From the NCBI GenBank assembly GCA_950022655.1, contig OX465580.1:123239016-123303015 (forward strand): 64,000 bases of DNA, given 5' to 3'. The notes beneath the pieces were generated by a model. It made no database searches. It saw nothing but the letters and a program-made list of their open reading frames with translations, and was not told where the DNA came from. The DNA comes from Alentia gelatinosa (Eukaryota > Annelida > Polychaeta > Phyllodocida > Polynoidae). Of this stretch, positions 1-7,693 are shown piece by piece (position 1 is the stretch's first letter; the number at the start of each line of letters is the position of its first letter). Both the position numbers and the translations under genes were made by a program.

Positions 1-595
1 TTCAAGCGTTTCTCAATATACACAGGAAGATTCAAAGTCTTTATATAATCTATGAAAAATTATGTGTGAAAATCAATGTGGTACATTTGAAGAAATCACT
101 TACGGCAATGAATAGACTCTTTAGGTCATGTGAAAAGTATAACCTTTCTTGAATGTCTTAAGGCATTATCGCAATCCAGAGAGATACTGCTCTGAGGAAT
201 CCTGCCCCTGTAGCTACTCACACCAGCAATTTGCTCGCCTAGAAAGGATGAATGTCCTCATCCTGATCATGTGCTGAAATTCTCAGCAGTGATTGAGTTG
301 TGATGTAATATTCATGACTCTTCAACTAGTGGAAATAAGTTTGATACTGGGACTTATGGCAACCATATAGTAAACTAGACTCTGTATGTTCAAGCAAAGA
401 AAGATTTACTTCAGAAGAAACTTGAAAAATGCTATGTCTTGATATGAATGCCTTCGTGCAGACTGCAGTTTTATATGATTGCTCGACAAAAACAGGGTTC
501 TAAAGCTGTCAAATATGTTGGCTTGCAATATAACACCATATCTCAAGAAAACTAGAAGCAGCCGATAGAGTTTCAAGGGGAGCTGTTCTTTGTGA
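1..595. other. Block A spacer upstream of the CGG gene
   Basis: Gene-free spacer. Its first ~245 bases align with block B of the same unit (1556-1800). Shared landmarks are TGTGTGAAAATCAAT, CAGGTCATGTGA or TAGGTCATGTGA, GAATGTCTTAAGGCATT, and AGATACTGC or GACATACTGC. The remaining ~350 bases hold no gene or promoter that I recognise. It recurs in every unit. Confidence 0.8.
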
Positions 596-602
596 GGCTT
601 GT

Positions 603-614
603 TGGTCTAGGGGT
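603..614 (+). promoter_or_regulatory. Box A of Pol III internal promoter
   Basis: TGGTCTAGGGGT in the D arm fits the eukaryotic box A pattern bound by TFIIIC. The same motif lies at gene positions 8-19 of nearly every tRNA locus here. Confidence 0.85.
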
Positions 615-645
615 ATGATTCTCGCTTCGGGTGCGAGAGGTCCCG

Positions 646-656
646 GGTTCAATTCC
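646..656 (+). promoter_or_regulatory. Box B of Pol III internal promoter
   Basis: GGTTCAATTCC in the T arm (gene positions 51-61) matches the box B core GGTTCRANYCC. AGG and TGG genes carry GGTTCAAATCC at the same place. Confidence 0.88.
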
Positions 657-671
657 CGGACAAGCCCAGTA

Positions 672-675
672 TTTT
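672..675 (+). terminator. Pol III T4 terminator of CGG gene
   Basis: A run of four T starts 5 bases after the gene end. This is the minimal length for animal Pol III, so termination may be leaky. It is conserved in all units except 4, 9 and 25, where it reads TTTC. Confidence 0.8.
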
Positions 676-1180
676 ATCCCATACAGACTAGCCATGAAAC
701 TCAGAATCTTCTCAGGATACATTTCAACTGAAAACCTATTTCAATATTCTCTGCAATATATATTCTGAGCTCATATATGCCTGTTTTGCATTGGAATCCA
801 TCGTTCTAGAAGAGCTGCAAATATCACAGCTCACACTTTCTAATATGAGAGAAGATCTGTAGATGTATATAGCTCGATAGCAGCAACTACATATTGTCCA
901 ATACTCTATTGTTTTGTCTCACAGTGTAAGAGGAAAGCATATCATGGATTGAGGTAAAGGTGATACAAAGTTATTTCCTGTGATATCATGATGGAGTGCT
1001 TTAGTGTTGCATCAGATGATAGTCAAATCTCTAATTAATATGTCAAACTTCCCGAGATGATATACAAACCAATCTGCTGAATTCAGATAACCGAGGCAAT
1101 ATGTTCTTCCATGTCTCTATTTTCCACAAATGGATACATTTGATTCTCTATGCTTCATGTCCTATATCAGAGAAATATCT

Positions 1181-1196
1181 ACATACATACATACAC
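1181..1196 (+). repeat. (CATA)n microsatellite
   Basis: Short tetranucleotide tract ACATACATACATACAC. It is one repeat shorter in units 8 and 13, two longer in unit 24 and interrupted in unit 29. Confidence 0.9.
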
Positions 1197-1276
1197 CCAG
1201 TCTGTATTCTTGATACCATAATTGCAGTCATAGCAATATTTGGTGAAATTTCTTAGCCATCGCAGTAGCCAGCACA

Positions 1277-1348
1277 GGCTTGTTAGTCTAGGGGTATGAT
1301 TCAAGCTTAGGGTGCGAGAGGTCCCGGGTTCAAATCCCCGACAAGCCC
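1277..1348 (+). pseudogene. Damaged tRNA-Pro (AGG) gene
   Basis: The anticodon AGG (1309-1311) and acceptor stem are kept. However, G10 is A in box A, the 5' anticodon stem reads CAAGC against GCGAG (two mismatches), and T-stem G63 is C. Three lesions in three arms make a working tRNA unlikely. The same allele is in units 17 and 27. Confidence 0.8.
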
Positions 1349-1354
1349 AGTTAG

Positions 1355-1358
1355 TTTT
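1355..1358 (+). terminator. Pol III T4 terminator of AGG gene
   Basis: TTTT in GTTAGTTTTAT, 6 bases after the gene. The same GTTAGTTTTAT follows the relic at 1793-1827, showing their common origin. Confidence 0.75.
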
Positions 1359-1436
1359 ATGCTCATGTTTATGGAATGGAAAGTATTGACGGCCACAACC
1401 AACATTTACTGATCCCTCTAACACCAGCTGACATAT

Positions 1437-1508
1437 GGCTTGTTGGTCTAGGGGTATGATTCTCGCTTTGGGTGCGAGAGGTCCCGGGTTCAAATCCCAG
1501 ACAAAACC
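1437..1508 (+). pseudogene. Damaged tRNA-Pro (TGG) gene, copy 1
   Basis: Anticodon TGG at 1469-1471. The 3' acceptor strand reads ACAAAAC, losing two pairs next to the CCA end, and T-stem G63 is A. Boxes A and B are intact, so it may be transcribed but probably not matured or charged. The same allele is in units 17 and 20. Confidence 0.75.
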
Positions 1509-1792
1509 ATTAGCTTTTTACTTGTCCATATCCTGCTCACTACTTGATTAACAAGTGTAAGAGAAAAGCATAATATACAGGGGAATCCAAAGCGTTTGTT
1601 AAACTCTGAAAAAAGTGTGTGAAAATCAATAAAGCCTATTTGAAGAAGGATCGGTTATGGCAATAAAGAGGTTCTTCAGGTCATGTGACAAGTGAAACTT
1701 TCCTGAATGTCTTAAGGCATTCTCGCCGTTAAGAGACATACTGCCTTGGAGTATCCTTGCCTGTATAGCTACTGCTACCAAGTAATTGGGGC
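1509..1792. other. Block B spacer between the TGG genes
   Basis: The first ~45 bases match the 3' flank of TGG-2. The rest aligns with block A, but at much lower identity than between units, so this duplication is older than the spread of the array. It ends in the tRNA relic. Confidence 0.8.
1515..1519 (+). terminator. Pol III T5 terminator of TGG-1
   Basis: Five T in TAGCTTTTTACTT, a stronger terminator than those of CGG and AGG; TGG-2 has the same. Confidence 0.8.
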
Positions 1793-1827
1793 AGGAGAGG
1801 TCCTGGGTTCCAATGCTGGACAAGCCC
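1793..1827 (+). pseudogene. Relic: 3' half of a tRNA-Pro
   Basis: Aligns without gaps to gene positions 38-72. AGAGGTCCTGGGTTCCAATG replaces the normal variable and T arms, and GGACAAGCCC is the normal 3' acceptor end. The 5' half is unrecognisable. The GTTAGTTTTAT that follows and the 89-bp gap to TGG-2 match the AGG gene's surroundings (88 bp to TGG-1), so it is a dead second AGG gene. Confidence 0.85.
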
Positions 1828-1916
1828 AGTTAGTTTTATACTTCAGTATATCCAATCGAAGATCATGATGGTCACAACCAAAATTTTGCTGGTGTCTCTT
1901 TCACCAACTGACATAT

Positions 1917-1988
1917 GGCTTGTTGGTCTAGGGGTATGATTCTCGCTTTGGGTGCGAGAGGTCCCGGGTTCAAATCCCGGACAAGCCC
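1917..1988 (+). tRNA. tRNA-Pro-TGG: tRNA-Pro (anticodon TGG), copy 2
   Basis: All four stems pair and the discriminator is C. The anticodon at 1949-1951 reads CCA and, by wobble, CCG. T5 terminator at 1995-1999. The leader CAACTGACATAT nearly matches that of TGG-1 (CAGCTGACATAT), reflecting their duplication. Confidence 0.97.
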
Positions 1989-1994
1989 ATTAGC

Positions 1995-1999
1995 TTTTT
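1995..1999 (+). terminator. Pol III T5 terminator of TGG-2
   Basis: TTTTT in TAGCTTTTTACTT, 6 bases past the gene end. Confidence 0.8.
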
Positions 2000-2030
2000 A
2001 CTTGTCCATATCCAGCTAGCTACTTAATCC

Positions 2031-2100
2031 ATACATGGCCAAAAGGCCTGCAGGCATTATATACCTGGGGGAGGGGAATGCTTACAGGCATTCACAATGA
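2031..2100. repeat. Hairpin-rich segment at unit boundary
   Basis: Holds inverted repeat GGCC-AAAA-GGCC (2037-2048), inverted repeat GAATGC-TTACAG-GCATTC (2076-2093), direct repeat CAGGCATT (2051-2058 and 2085-2092) and a G-rich CTGGGGGAGGGG. The homologous stretch after TGG-1 is about 68 bases shorter and lacks all of this, so it looks like an insertion on one side, or a loss on the other. Present in every unit, including deleted ones. Confidence 0.7.
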
Positions 2101-2696
2101 ATTCAAGCGTTTCTCAATATACACAGGAAGATTCAAAGTCTTTATATAATCTATGAAAAATTATGTGTGAAAATCAATGTGGTACATTTGAAGAAATCAC
2201 TTACGGCAATGAATAGACCCTTTAGGTCATGTGAAAAGTATAACCTTTCTTGAATGTCTTAAGGCATTATCGCAATCCAGAGAGATACTGCTCTGAGGAA
2301 TCCTGCCCCTGTAGCTACTCACACCAGCAATTTGCTCGCCTAGAAAGGATGAATGTCCTCACCCTGATCATGTGCTGAAATTCTCAGCGGTGATTGAGTT
2401 GTGATGTAATATTCATGACTCTTCAACTAGTGGAAATAAGTTTGATACTGGGACTTATGGCAACCATATAGTAAACTAGACTCTGTATGTTCAAGCAAAG
2501 AAAGATTTACTTCAGAAGAAACTTGAAAAATGCTATGTCTTGATATGAATGCCTTCGTGCAGACTGCAGTTTTATATGATTGCTCGACAAAAACAGGGTT
2601 CTAAAGCTGTCAAATATGTTGGCTTGCAATATAACACCATATCTCAAGAAAACTAGAAGCAGGCGATAGAGTTTCAAGGGGAGCTGTTCTTTGTGA

Positions 2697-2768
2697 GGCT
2701 TGTTGGTCTAGGGGTATGATTCTCGCTTCGGGTGCGAGAGGTCCCGGGTTCAATTCCCGGACAAGCCC
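2697..2768 (+). tRNA. tRNA-Pro-CGG: tRNA-Pro (CGG)
   Basis: Consensus CGG gene; anticodon 2729-2731; T4 at 2773-2776. Confidence 0.97.
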
Positions 2769-3377
2769 AGTATTTTATCCCATACAGACTAGCCATGAAA
2801 CTCAGAATCTTCTCAGGATACATTTCAACTGAAAACCTATTTCAATATTCTCTGCAATATATATGCTGAGCTCATATATGCCTGTTTTGCATTGGAATCC
2901 ATCGTTCTAGAAGAGCTGCAAATATCACAGCTCACACTTTCTAATATGAGAGAAGATCTGTAGATGTATATAGCTCGATAGCAGCAACTACATATTGTCC
3001 AATACTCTATTGTTTTGTCTCACAGTGTAAGAGGAAAGCATATCATGGATGGAGGTAAAGGTGATACAAAGTTATTTCCTGTGATATCATGATGGAGTGC
3101 TTTAGTGTTGCATCAGATGATAGTCAAATCTCTAATTAATATGTCAAACTTCCCGAGATGATATACAAACCAATCTGCTGAATTCAGATAACCGAGGCAA
3201 TATGTTCTTCCATGTCTCTATTTTCCACAAATGGATACATTTGATTCTCTATGCTTCATGTCCTATATCAGAGAAATATCTACATACATACATACACCCA
3301 GTCTGTATTCTTGATACCATAATTGCAGTCATAGCAATATTTGGTGAAATTTCTTAGCCATCGCAGTAGCCAGCACA

Positions 3378-3449
3378 GGCTTGTTGGTCTAGGGGTATGA
3401 TTCTCGCTTAGGGTGCGAGAGGTCCCGGGTTCAAATCCCGGACAAACCC
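3378..3449 (+). tRNA. tRNA-Pro-AGG: tRNA-Pro (AGG), acceptor variant
   Basis: Anticodon 3410-3412. G69 is A, giving a C-A mismatch at the third acceptor pair; otherwise consensus. Shared with units 18 and 21. Confidence 0.85.
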
Positions 3450-3537
3450 AGTTAGTTTTATGCTCATGTTTATGGAATGGAAAGTATTGACGGCCACAAC
3501 CAATATTTACTGGTCCCTCTAACACCAGCTGACATAT

Positions 3538-3609
3538 GGCTTGTTGGTCTAGGGGTATGATTCTCGCTTTGGGTGCGAGAGGTCCCGGGTTCAAATCCCG
3601 GACAAGCCC
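3538..3609 (+). tRNA. tRNA-Pro-TGG: tRNA-Pro (TGG), copy 1
   Basis: Consensus; anticodon 3570-3572; T5 follows. Confidence 0.97.
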
Positions 3610-3893
3610 ATTAGCTTTTTACTTGTCCATATCCTGCTCACTACTTGATTAACAAGTGTAAGAGAAAAGCATAATATACAGGAGAATCCAAAGCGTTTGT
3701 TAAACTCTGAAAAAAGTGTGTGAAAATCAATAAAGCCTATTTGAAGAAGGATCGGTTATGGCAATAAAGAGGTTCTTCAGGTCATGTGACAAGTGAAACT
3801 TTCCTGAATGTCTTAAGGCATTCTCGCCGTTAAGAGACATACTGCCTTGGAGTATCCTTGCCTGTATAGCTACTGCTACCAAGTAATTGGGGC

Positions 3894-3928
3894 AGGAGAG
3901 GTCCTGGGTTCCAATGCTGGACAAGCCC
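3894..3928 (+). pseudogene. tRNA-Pro 3'-half relic
   Basis: Same relic as in unit 1, no change seen. Confidence 0.82.
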
Positions 3929-4017
3929 AGTTAGTTTTATACTTCAGTATATCCAATCGAAGATCATGATGGTCACAACCAAAATTTTGCTGGTGTCTCT
4001 ATCACCAACTGACATAT

Positions 4018-4089
4018 GGCTTGTTGGTCTAGGGGTATGATTCTCGCTTTGGGTGCGAGAGGTCCCGGGTTCAAATCCCGGACAAGCCC
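4018..4089 (+). tRNA. tRNA-Pro-TGG: tRNA-Pro (TGG), copy 2
   Basis: Consensus; anticodon 4050-4052. Confidence 0.97.
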
Positions 4090-4797
4090 ATTAGCTTTTT
4101 ACTTGTCCATATCCAGCTAGCTACTTAATCCATACATGGCCAAAAGGCCTGCAGGCATTATATACCTGGGGGAGGGGAATGCTTACAGGCATTCACAATG
4201 AATTCAAGCGTTTCTCAATATACACAGGAAGATTCAAAGTCTTTATATAATCTATGAAAAATTATGTGTGAAAATCAACGTGGTACATTTGAAGAAATCA
4301 CTTACGGCAATGAATAGACTCTTTAGGTCATGTGAAAAGTATAACCTTTCTTGAATGTCTTAAGGCATTATCGCAATCCAGAGAGATACTGCTCTGAGGA
4401 ATCCTGCCCCTGTAGCTACTCACACCAGCAATTTGCTCGCCTAGAAAGGATGAATGTCCTCATCCTGATCATGTGCTGAAATTCTCAGCGGTGATTGAGT
4501 TGTGATGTAATATTCATGACTCTTCAACTAGTGGAAATAAGTTTGATACTGGGACTTATGGCAACCATATAGTAAACTAGACTCTGTATGTTCAAGCAAA
4601 GAAAGATTTACTTCAGAAGAAACTTGAAAAATGCTATGTCTTGATATGAATGCCTTCGTGCAGACTGCAGTTTTATATGATTGCTCGACAAAAACAGGGT
4701 TCTAAAGCTGTCAAATATGTTGGCTTGCAATATAACACCATATCTCAAGAAAACTAGAAGCAGGCGATAGAGTTTCAAGGGGAGCTGTTCTTTGTGA

Positions 4798-4869
4798 GGC
4801 TTGTTGGTCTAGGGGTATGATTCTCGCTTCGGGTGCGAGAGGTCCCGGGTTCAATTCCCGGACAAGCCC
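4798..4869 (+). tRNA. tRNA-Pro-CGG: tRNA-Pro (CGG)
   Basis: Consensus; anticodon 4830-4832. Confidence 0.97.
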
Positions 4870-5478
4870 AGTATTTTATCCCATACAGACTAGCCATGAA
4901 ACTCAGAATCTTCTCAGGATACATTTCAACTGAAAACCTATTTCAATATTCTCTGCAATATATATGCTGAGCTCATATATGCCTGTTTTGCATTGGAATC
5001 CATCGTTCTAGAAGAGCTGCAAATATCACAGCTCACACTTTCTAATATGAGAGAAGATCTGTAGATGTATATAGCTCGATAGCAGCAACTACATATTGTC
5101 CAATACTCTATTGTTTTGTCTCACAGTGTAAGAGGAAAGCATATCATGGATGGAGGTAAAGGTGATACAAAGTTATTTCATGTGATATCATGATGGAGTG
5201 CTTTAGTGTTGCATCAGATGATAGTCAAATCTCTAATTAATATGTCAAACTTCCCGAGATGATATACAAACCAATCTGCTGAATTCAGATAACCGAGGCA
5301 ATATGTTCTTCCATGTCTCTATTTTCCACAAATGGGTACATTTGATTCTCTATGCTTCATGTCCTATATCAGAGAAATATGTACATACATACATACACCC
5401 AGTCTGTATTCTTGATACCATAATTGCAGTCATAGCAATATTTGGTGAAATTTCTTAGCCATCGCAGTAGCCAGCACA

Positions 5479-5550
5479 GGCTTGTTGGTCTAGGGGTATG
5501 ATTCTCGCTTAGGGTGCGAGAGGTCCCGGGTTCAAATCCCGGACAAGCCC
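5479..5550 (+). tRNA. tRNA-Pro-AGG: tRNA-Pro (AGG)
   Basis: One of nine fully consensus AGG genes in the window. Anticodon 5511-5513; A34 would be edited to inosine to read CCU, CCC and CCA. T4 follows. Confidence 0.97.
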
Positions 5551-6301
5551 AGTTAGTTTTATGCTCTTGTTTATGGAATGGAAAGTATTGACCATTAGCT
5601 TTTTACTTGTCCATATCCAGCTAGCTACTTAATCCATACATGGCCAAAAGGCCTGCAGGCATTATATACCTGGGGGAGGGGAATGCTTACAGGCATTCAC
5701 AATGAATTCAAGCGTTTCTCAATATACACAGGAAGATTCAAAGTCTTTATATAATCTATGAAAAATTATGTGTGAAAATCAATGTGGTACATTTGAAGAA
5801 ATCACTTACGGCAATGAATAGACTCTTTAGGTCATGTGAAAAGTATAACCTTTCTTGAATGTCTTAAGGCATTATCGCAATCCAGAGAGATACTGCTCTG
5901 AGGAATCCTGCCCCTGTAGCTACTCACACCAGCAATTTGCTCGCCTAGAAAGGATGAATGTCCTCATCCTGATCATGTGCTGAAATTCTCAGCGGTGATT
6001 GAGTTGTGATGTAATATTCATGACTCTTCAACTAGTGGAAATAAGTTTGATACTGGGACTTATGGCAACCATATAGTAAACTAGACTCTGTATGTTCAAG
6101 CAAAGAAAGATTTACTTCAGAAGAAACTTGAAAAATGCTATGTCTTGATATGAATGCCTTCGTGCAGACTGCAGTTTTATATGATTGCTCGACAAAAACA
6201 GGGTTCTAAAGCTGTCAAATATGTTGGCTTGCAAAATAACACCATATCTCAAGAAAACTAGAAGCAGGCGATAGAGTTTCAAGGGGAGCTGTTCTTTGTG
6301 A

Positions 6302-6373
6302 GGCTTGTTGGTCTAGGGGTATGATTCTCGCTTCGGGTGCGAGAGGTCCCGGGTTCAATTCCCGGACAAGCCC
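6302..6373 (+). tRNA. tRNA-Pro-CGG: tRNA-Pro (CGG), weak terminator
   Basis: Consensus body, anticodon 6334-6336. The downstream T4 is broken to TTTC (6378-6381); the next TTTT is at 6490-6493. Confidence 0.96.
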
Positions 6374-6982
6374 AGTATTTCATCCCATACAGACTAGCCA
6401 TGAAACTCAGAATCTTCTCAGGATACATTTCAACTGAAAACCTATTTCAATATTCTCTGCAATATATATGCTGAGCTCATATATGCCTGTTTTGCATTGG
6501 AATCCATCGTTCTAGAAGAGCTGCAAATATCACAGCTCACACTTTCTAATATGAGAGAAGATCTGTAGATGTATATAGCTCGATAGCAGCAACTTCATAT
6601 TGTCCAATACTCTATTGTTTTGTCTCACAGTGTAAGAGGAAAGCATACCATGGATGGAGGTAAAGGTGATACAAAGTTATTTCCTGTGATATCATGATGG
6701 AGTGCTTTAGTGTTGCATCAGATGATAGTCAAATCTCTAATTAATATGTCAAACTTCCCGAGATGATATACAAACCAATCTGCTGAATTCAGATAACCGA
6801 GGCAATATGTTCTTCCATGTCTCTATTTTCCACAAATGGATACATTTGATTCTCTATGCTTCATGTCCTATATCAGAGAAATATCTACATACATACATAC
6901 ACCCAGTCTGTATTCTTGATACCATAATTGCAGTCATAGCAATATTTGGTGAAATTTCTTAGCCATCGCAGTAGCCAGCACA

Positions 6983-7054
6983 GGCTTGTTGGTCTAGGGG
7001 TATGATTGTCGCTTAGGGTGCGAGAGGTCCCGGGTTCAAATCCCAGACAAGCCC
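6983..7054 (+). tRNA. tRNA-Pro-AGG: tRNA-Pro (AGG), two stem mismatches
   Basis: Anticodon 7015-7017. C26 is G (top anticodon-stem pair lost) and G63 is A (T-stem C-A mismatch). Function doubtful. Confidence 0.72.
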
Positions 7055-7142
7055 AGTTAGTTTTATGCTCATGTTTATGGAATGGAAAGTATTGACGGCC
7101 ACAACCAATATTTACTGGTCCCTCTAACACCAGCTGACATAT

Positions 7143-7214
7143 GGCTTGTTGGTCTAGGGGTATGATTCTCGCTTTGGGTGCGAGAGGTCCCGGGCTCAAA
7201 TCCCGGACAAGCCC
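7143..7214 (+). tRNA. tRNA-Pro-TGG: tRNA-Pro (TGG), copy 1, T-loop variant
   Basis: Anticodon 7175-7177. First T of the T loop (gene position 53, conventional T54) is C, altering the box B core to GGCTCAAAT. This likely weakens TFIIIC binding and the T54-A58 pair. Confidence 0.78.
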
Positions 7215-7497
7215 ATTAGCTTTTTACTTGTCCATATCCTGCTCACTACTTGATTAACAAGTGTAAGAGAAAAGCATAATATACAGGGGAATCCAAAGCG
7301 TTTGTTAAACTCTGAAAAAAGTGTGTGAAAATCAATAAAGCCTATTTGAAGAAGGATCGTTATGGCAATAAAGAGGTTCTTCAGGTCATGTGACAAGTGA
7401 AACTTTCCTGAATGTCTTAAGGCATTCTCGCCGTTTAGAGACATACTGCCTTGGAGTATCCTTGCCTGTATAACTACTGCTACCAAGTAATTGGGGC

Positions 7498-7532
7498 AGG
7501 AGAGGTCCTGGGTTCCAATGCTGGACAAGCCC
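7498..7532 (+). pseudogene. tRNA-Pro 3'-half relic
   Basis: Same as unit 1 relic. Confidence 0.82.
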
Positions 7533-7621
7533 AGTTAGTTTTATACTTCAGTATATCCAATCGAAGATCATGATGGTCACAACCAAAATTTTGCTGGTGT
7601 CTCTATCACCAACTGACATAT

Positions 7622-7693
7622 GGCTTGTTGGTCTAGGGGTATGATTCTCGCTTTGGGTGCGAGAGGTCCCGGGTTCAAATCCCGGACAAGCCC
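7622..7693 (+). tRNA. tRNA-Pro-TGG: tRNA-Pro (TGG), copy 2
   Basis: Consensus; anticodon 7654-7656. Confidence 0.97.

Larger units (their letters stand above)
596..667 (+). tRNA. tRNA-Pro-CGG: tRNA-Pro (anticodon CGG)
   Basis: This gene delivers proline to CCG codons. A complete cloverleaf is visible: acceptor GGCTTGT pairs with ACAAGCC (gene positions 1-7 and 65-71), anticodon stem CTCGC pairs with GCGAG around loop TTCGGGT, T stem CCGGG pairs with CCCGG around loop TTCAATT, and the discriminator is C72. The anticodon is at 628-630. There is no intron and no encoded CCA, as expected for a eukaryotic nuclear gene. The T loop reads TTCAATT where AGG and TGG genes read TTCAAAT, a mark of this locus throughout the array. 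A T4 run follows at 672-675. Confidence 0.97.
668..1276. other. CGG-AGG spacer (609 bp)
   Basis: No gene seen. It contains TTTT at the first terminator, a further TTTT in GCCTGTTTTGCATT about 120 bases on, a palindromic TGATATCATGAT stretch, and a (CATA)n tract at 1181-1196 just upstream of the AGG gene. GTGTAAGAGGAAAGCAT resembles GTGTAAGAGAAAAGCAT of block B, a hint of still older duplication. Confidence 0.75.
1..2101 (+). repeat. Unit 1 (2,101 bp, four tRNA loci)
   Basis: Full-length unit used as reference: CGG, AGG, TGG-1, relic, TGG-2. It appears identical to unit 17. Both the AGG and TGG-1 genes are damaged. Confidence 0.95.
2102..4202 (+). repeat. Unit 2 (2,101 bp, four tRNA loci)
   Basis: Full-length; appears identical to unit 18 and nearly so to unit 21 (shared GACCCTTTAGG and CCTCACCCTG variants). 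Confidence 0.95.
4203..5706 (+). repeat. Unit 3 (1,504 bp, 597-bp deletion)
   Basis: Only CGG and AGG genes remain. The join reads GTATTGACCATTAGC near 5588-5597: AGG 3' flank fused to TGG-2 3' flank. Both TGG genes, block B and the relic are gone. Matches unit 19; unit 22 differs by one base seen. Confidence 0.95.

Noticed and set aside
220..275. A third tRNA relic in block A (TTTGCTCGCCTAGAAAGG resembles an anticodon arm).
   Set aside because: Only about 15 bases resemble a tRNA and no T arm or acceptor follows. The position fits a fully decayed equivalent of the relic, but the match is too weak to call.
540..595. TATA-like or other upstream promoter element for the CGG gene.
   Set aside because: No TATA box or snRNA-type element is seen. 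Animal tRNA genes rely on internal boxes, and the leaders of CGG, AGG and TGG genes share no motif.
596..667. Bacterial or organellar tRNA operon.
   Set aside because: There is no encoded CCA, each gene has its own T-run terminator, box A/B fit the eukaryotic form, and the 2.1-kb gene-poor unit has no coding sequence.
961..1020. TGATATCATGATGG palindromic stretch as a regulatory site.
   Set aside because: Short AT-rich palindromes are expected by chance. It is conserved only to the same degree as the rest of the spacer.
1179..1493. Recurring minus-strand open frame of about 104 codons (also 63-120) over the AGG and TGG-1 genes in most units.
   Set aside because: It reads the antisense strand of two tRNA genes and their gap; the protein is the reverse complement of the T arm and anticodon arm. 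Its start and end shift with indels and it has no known domain. Such frames are typical false proteins from tRNA antisense.
1626..1823. Recurring minus-strand open frame of 65 codons over block B, identical in most units.
   Set aside because: The identity follows from whole-unit homogenisation, since the spacers around it are equally alike. A one-base loss in units 4 and 9 reframes it, and deleted units lack it. It starts within the tRNA relic's antisense side and matches no family I know.
1793..1827. tRNA-derived SINE in block B.
   Set aside because: The relic has a tRNA 3' half rather than a 5' promoter head, no A-rich or simple-repeat tail and no target-site duplication. Its flanks match the AGG gene, so local duplication explains it.
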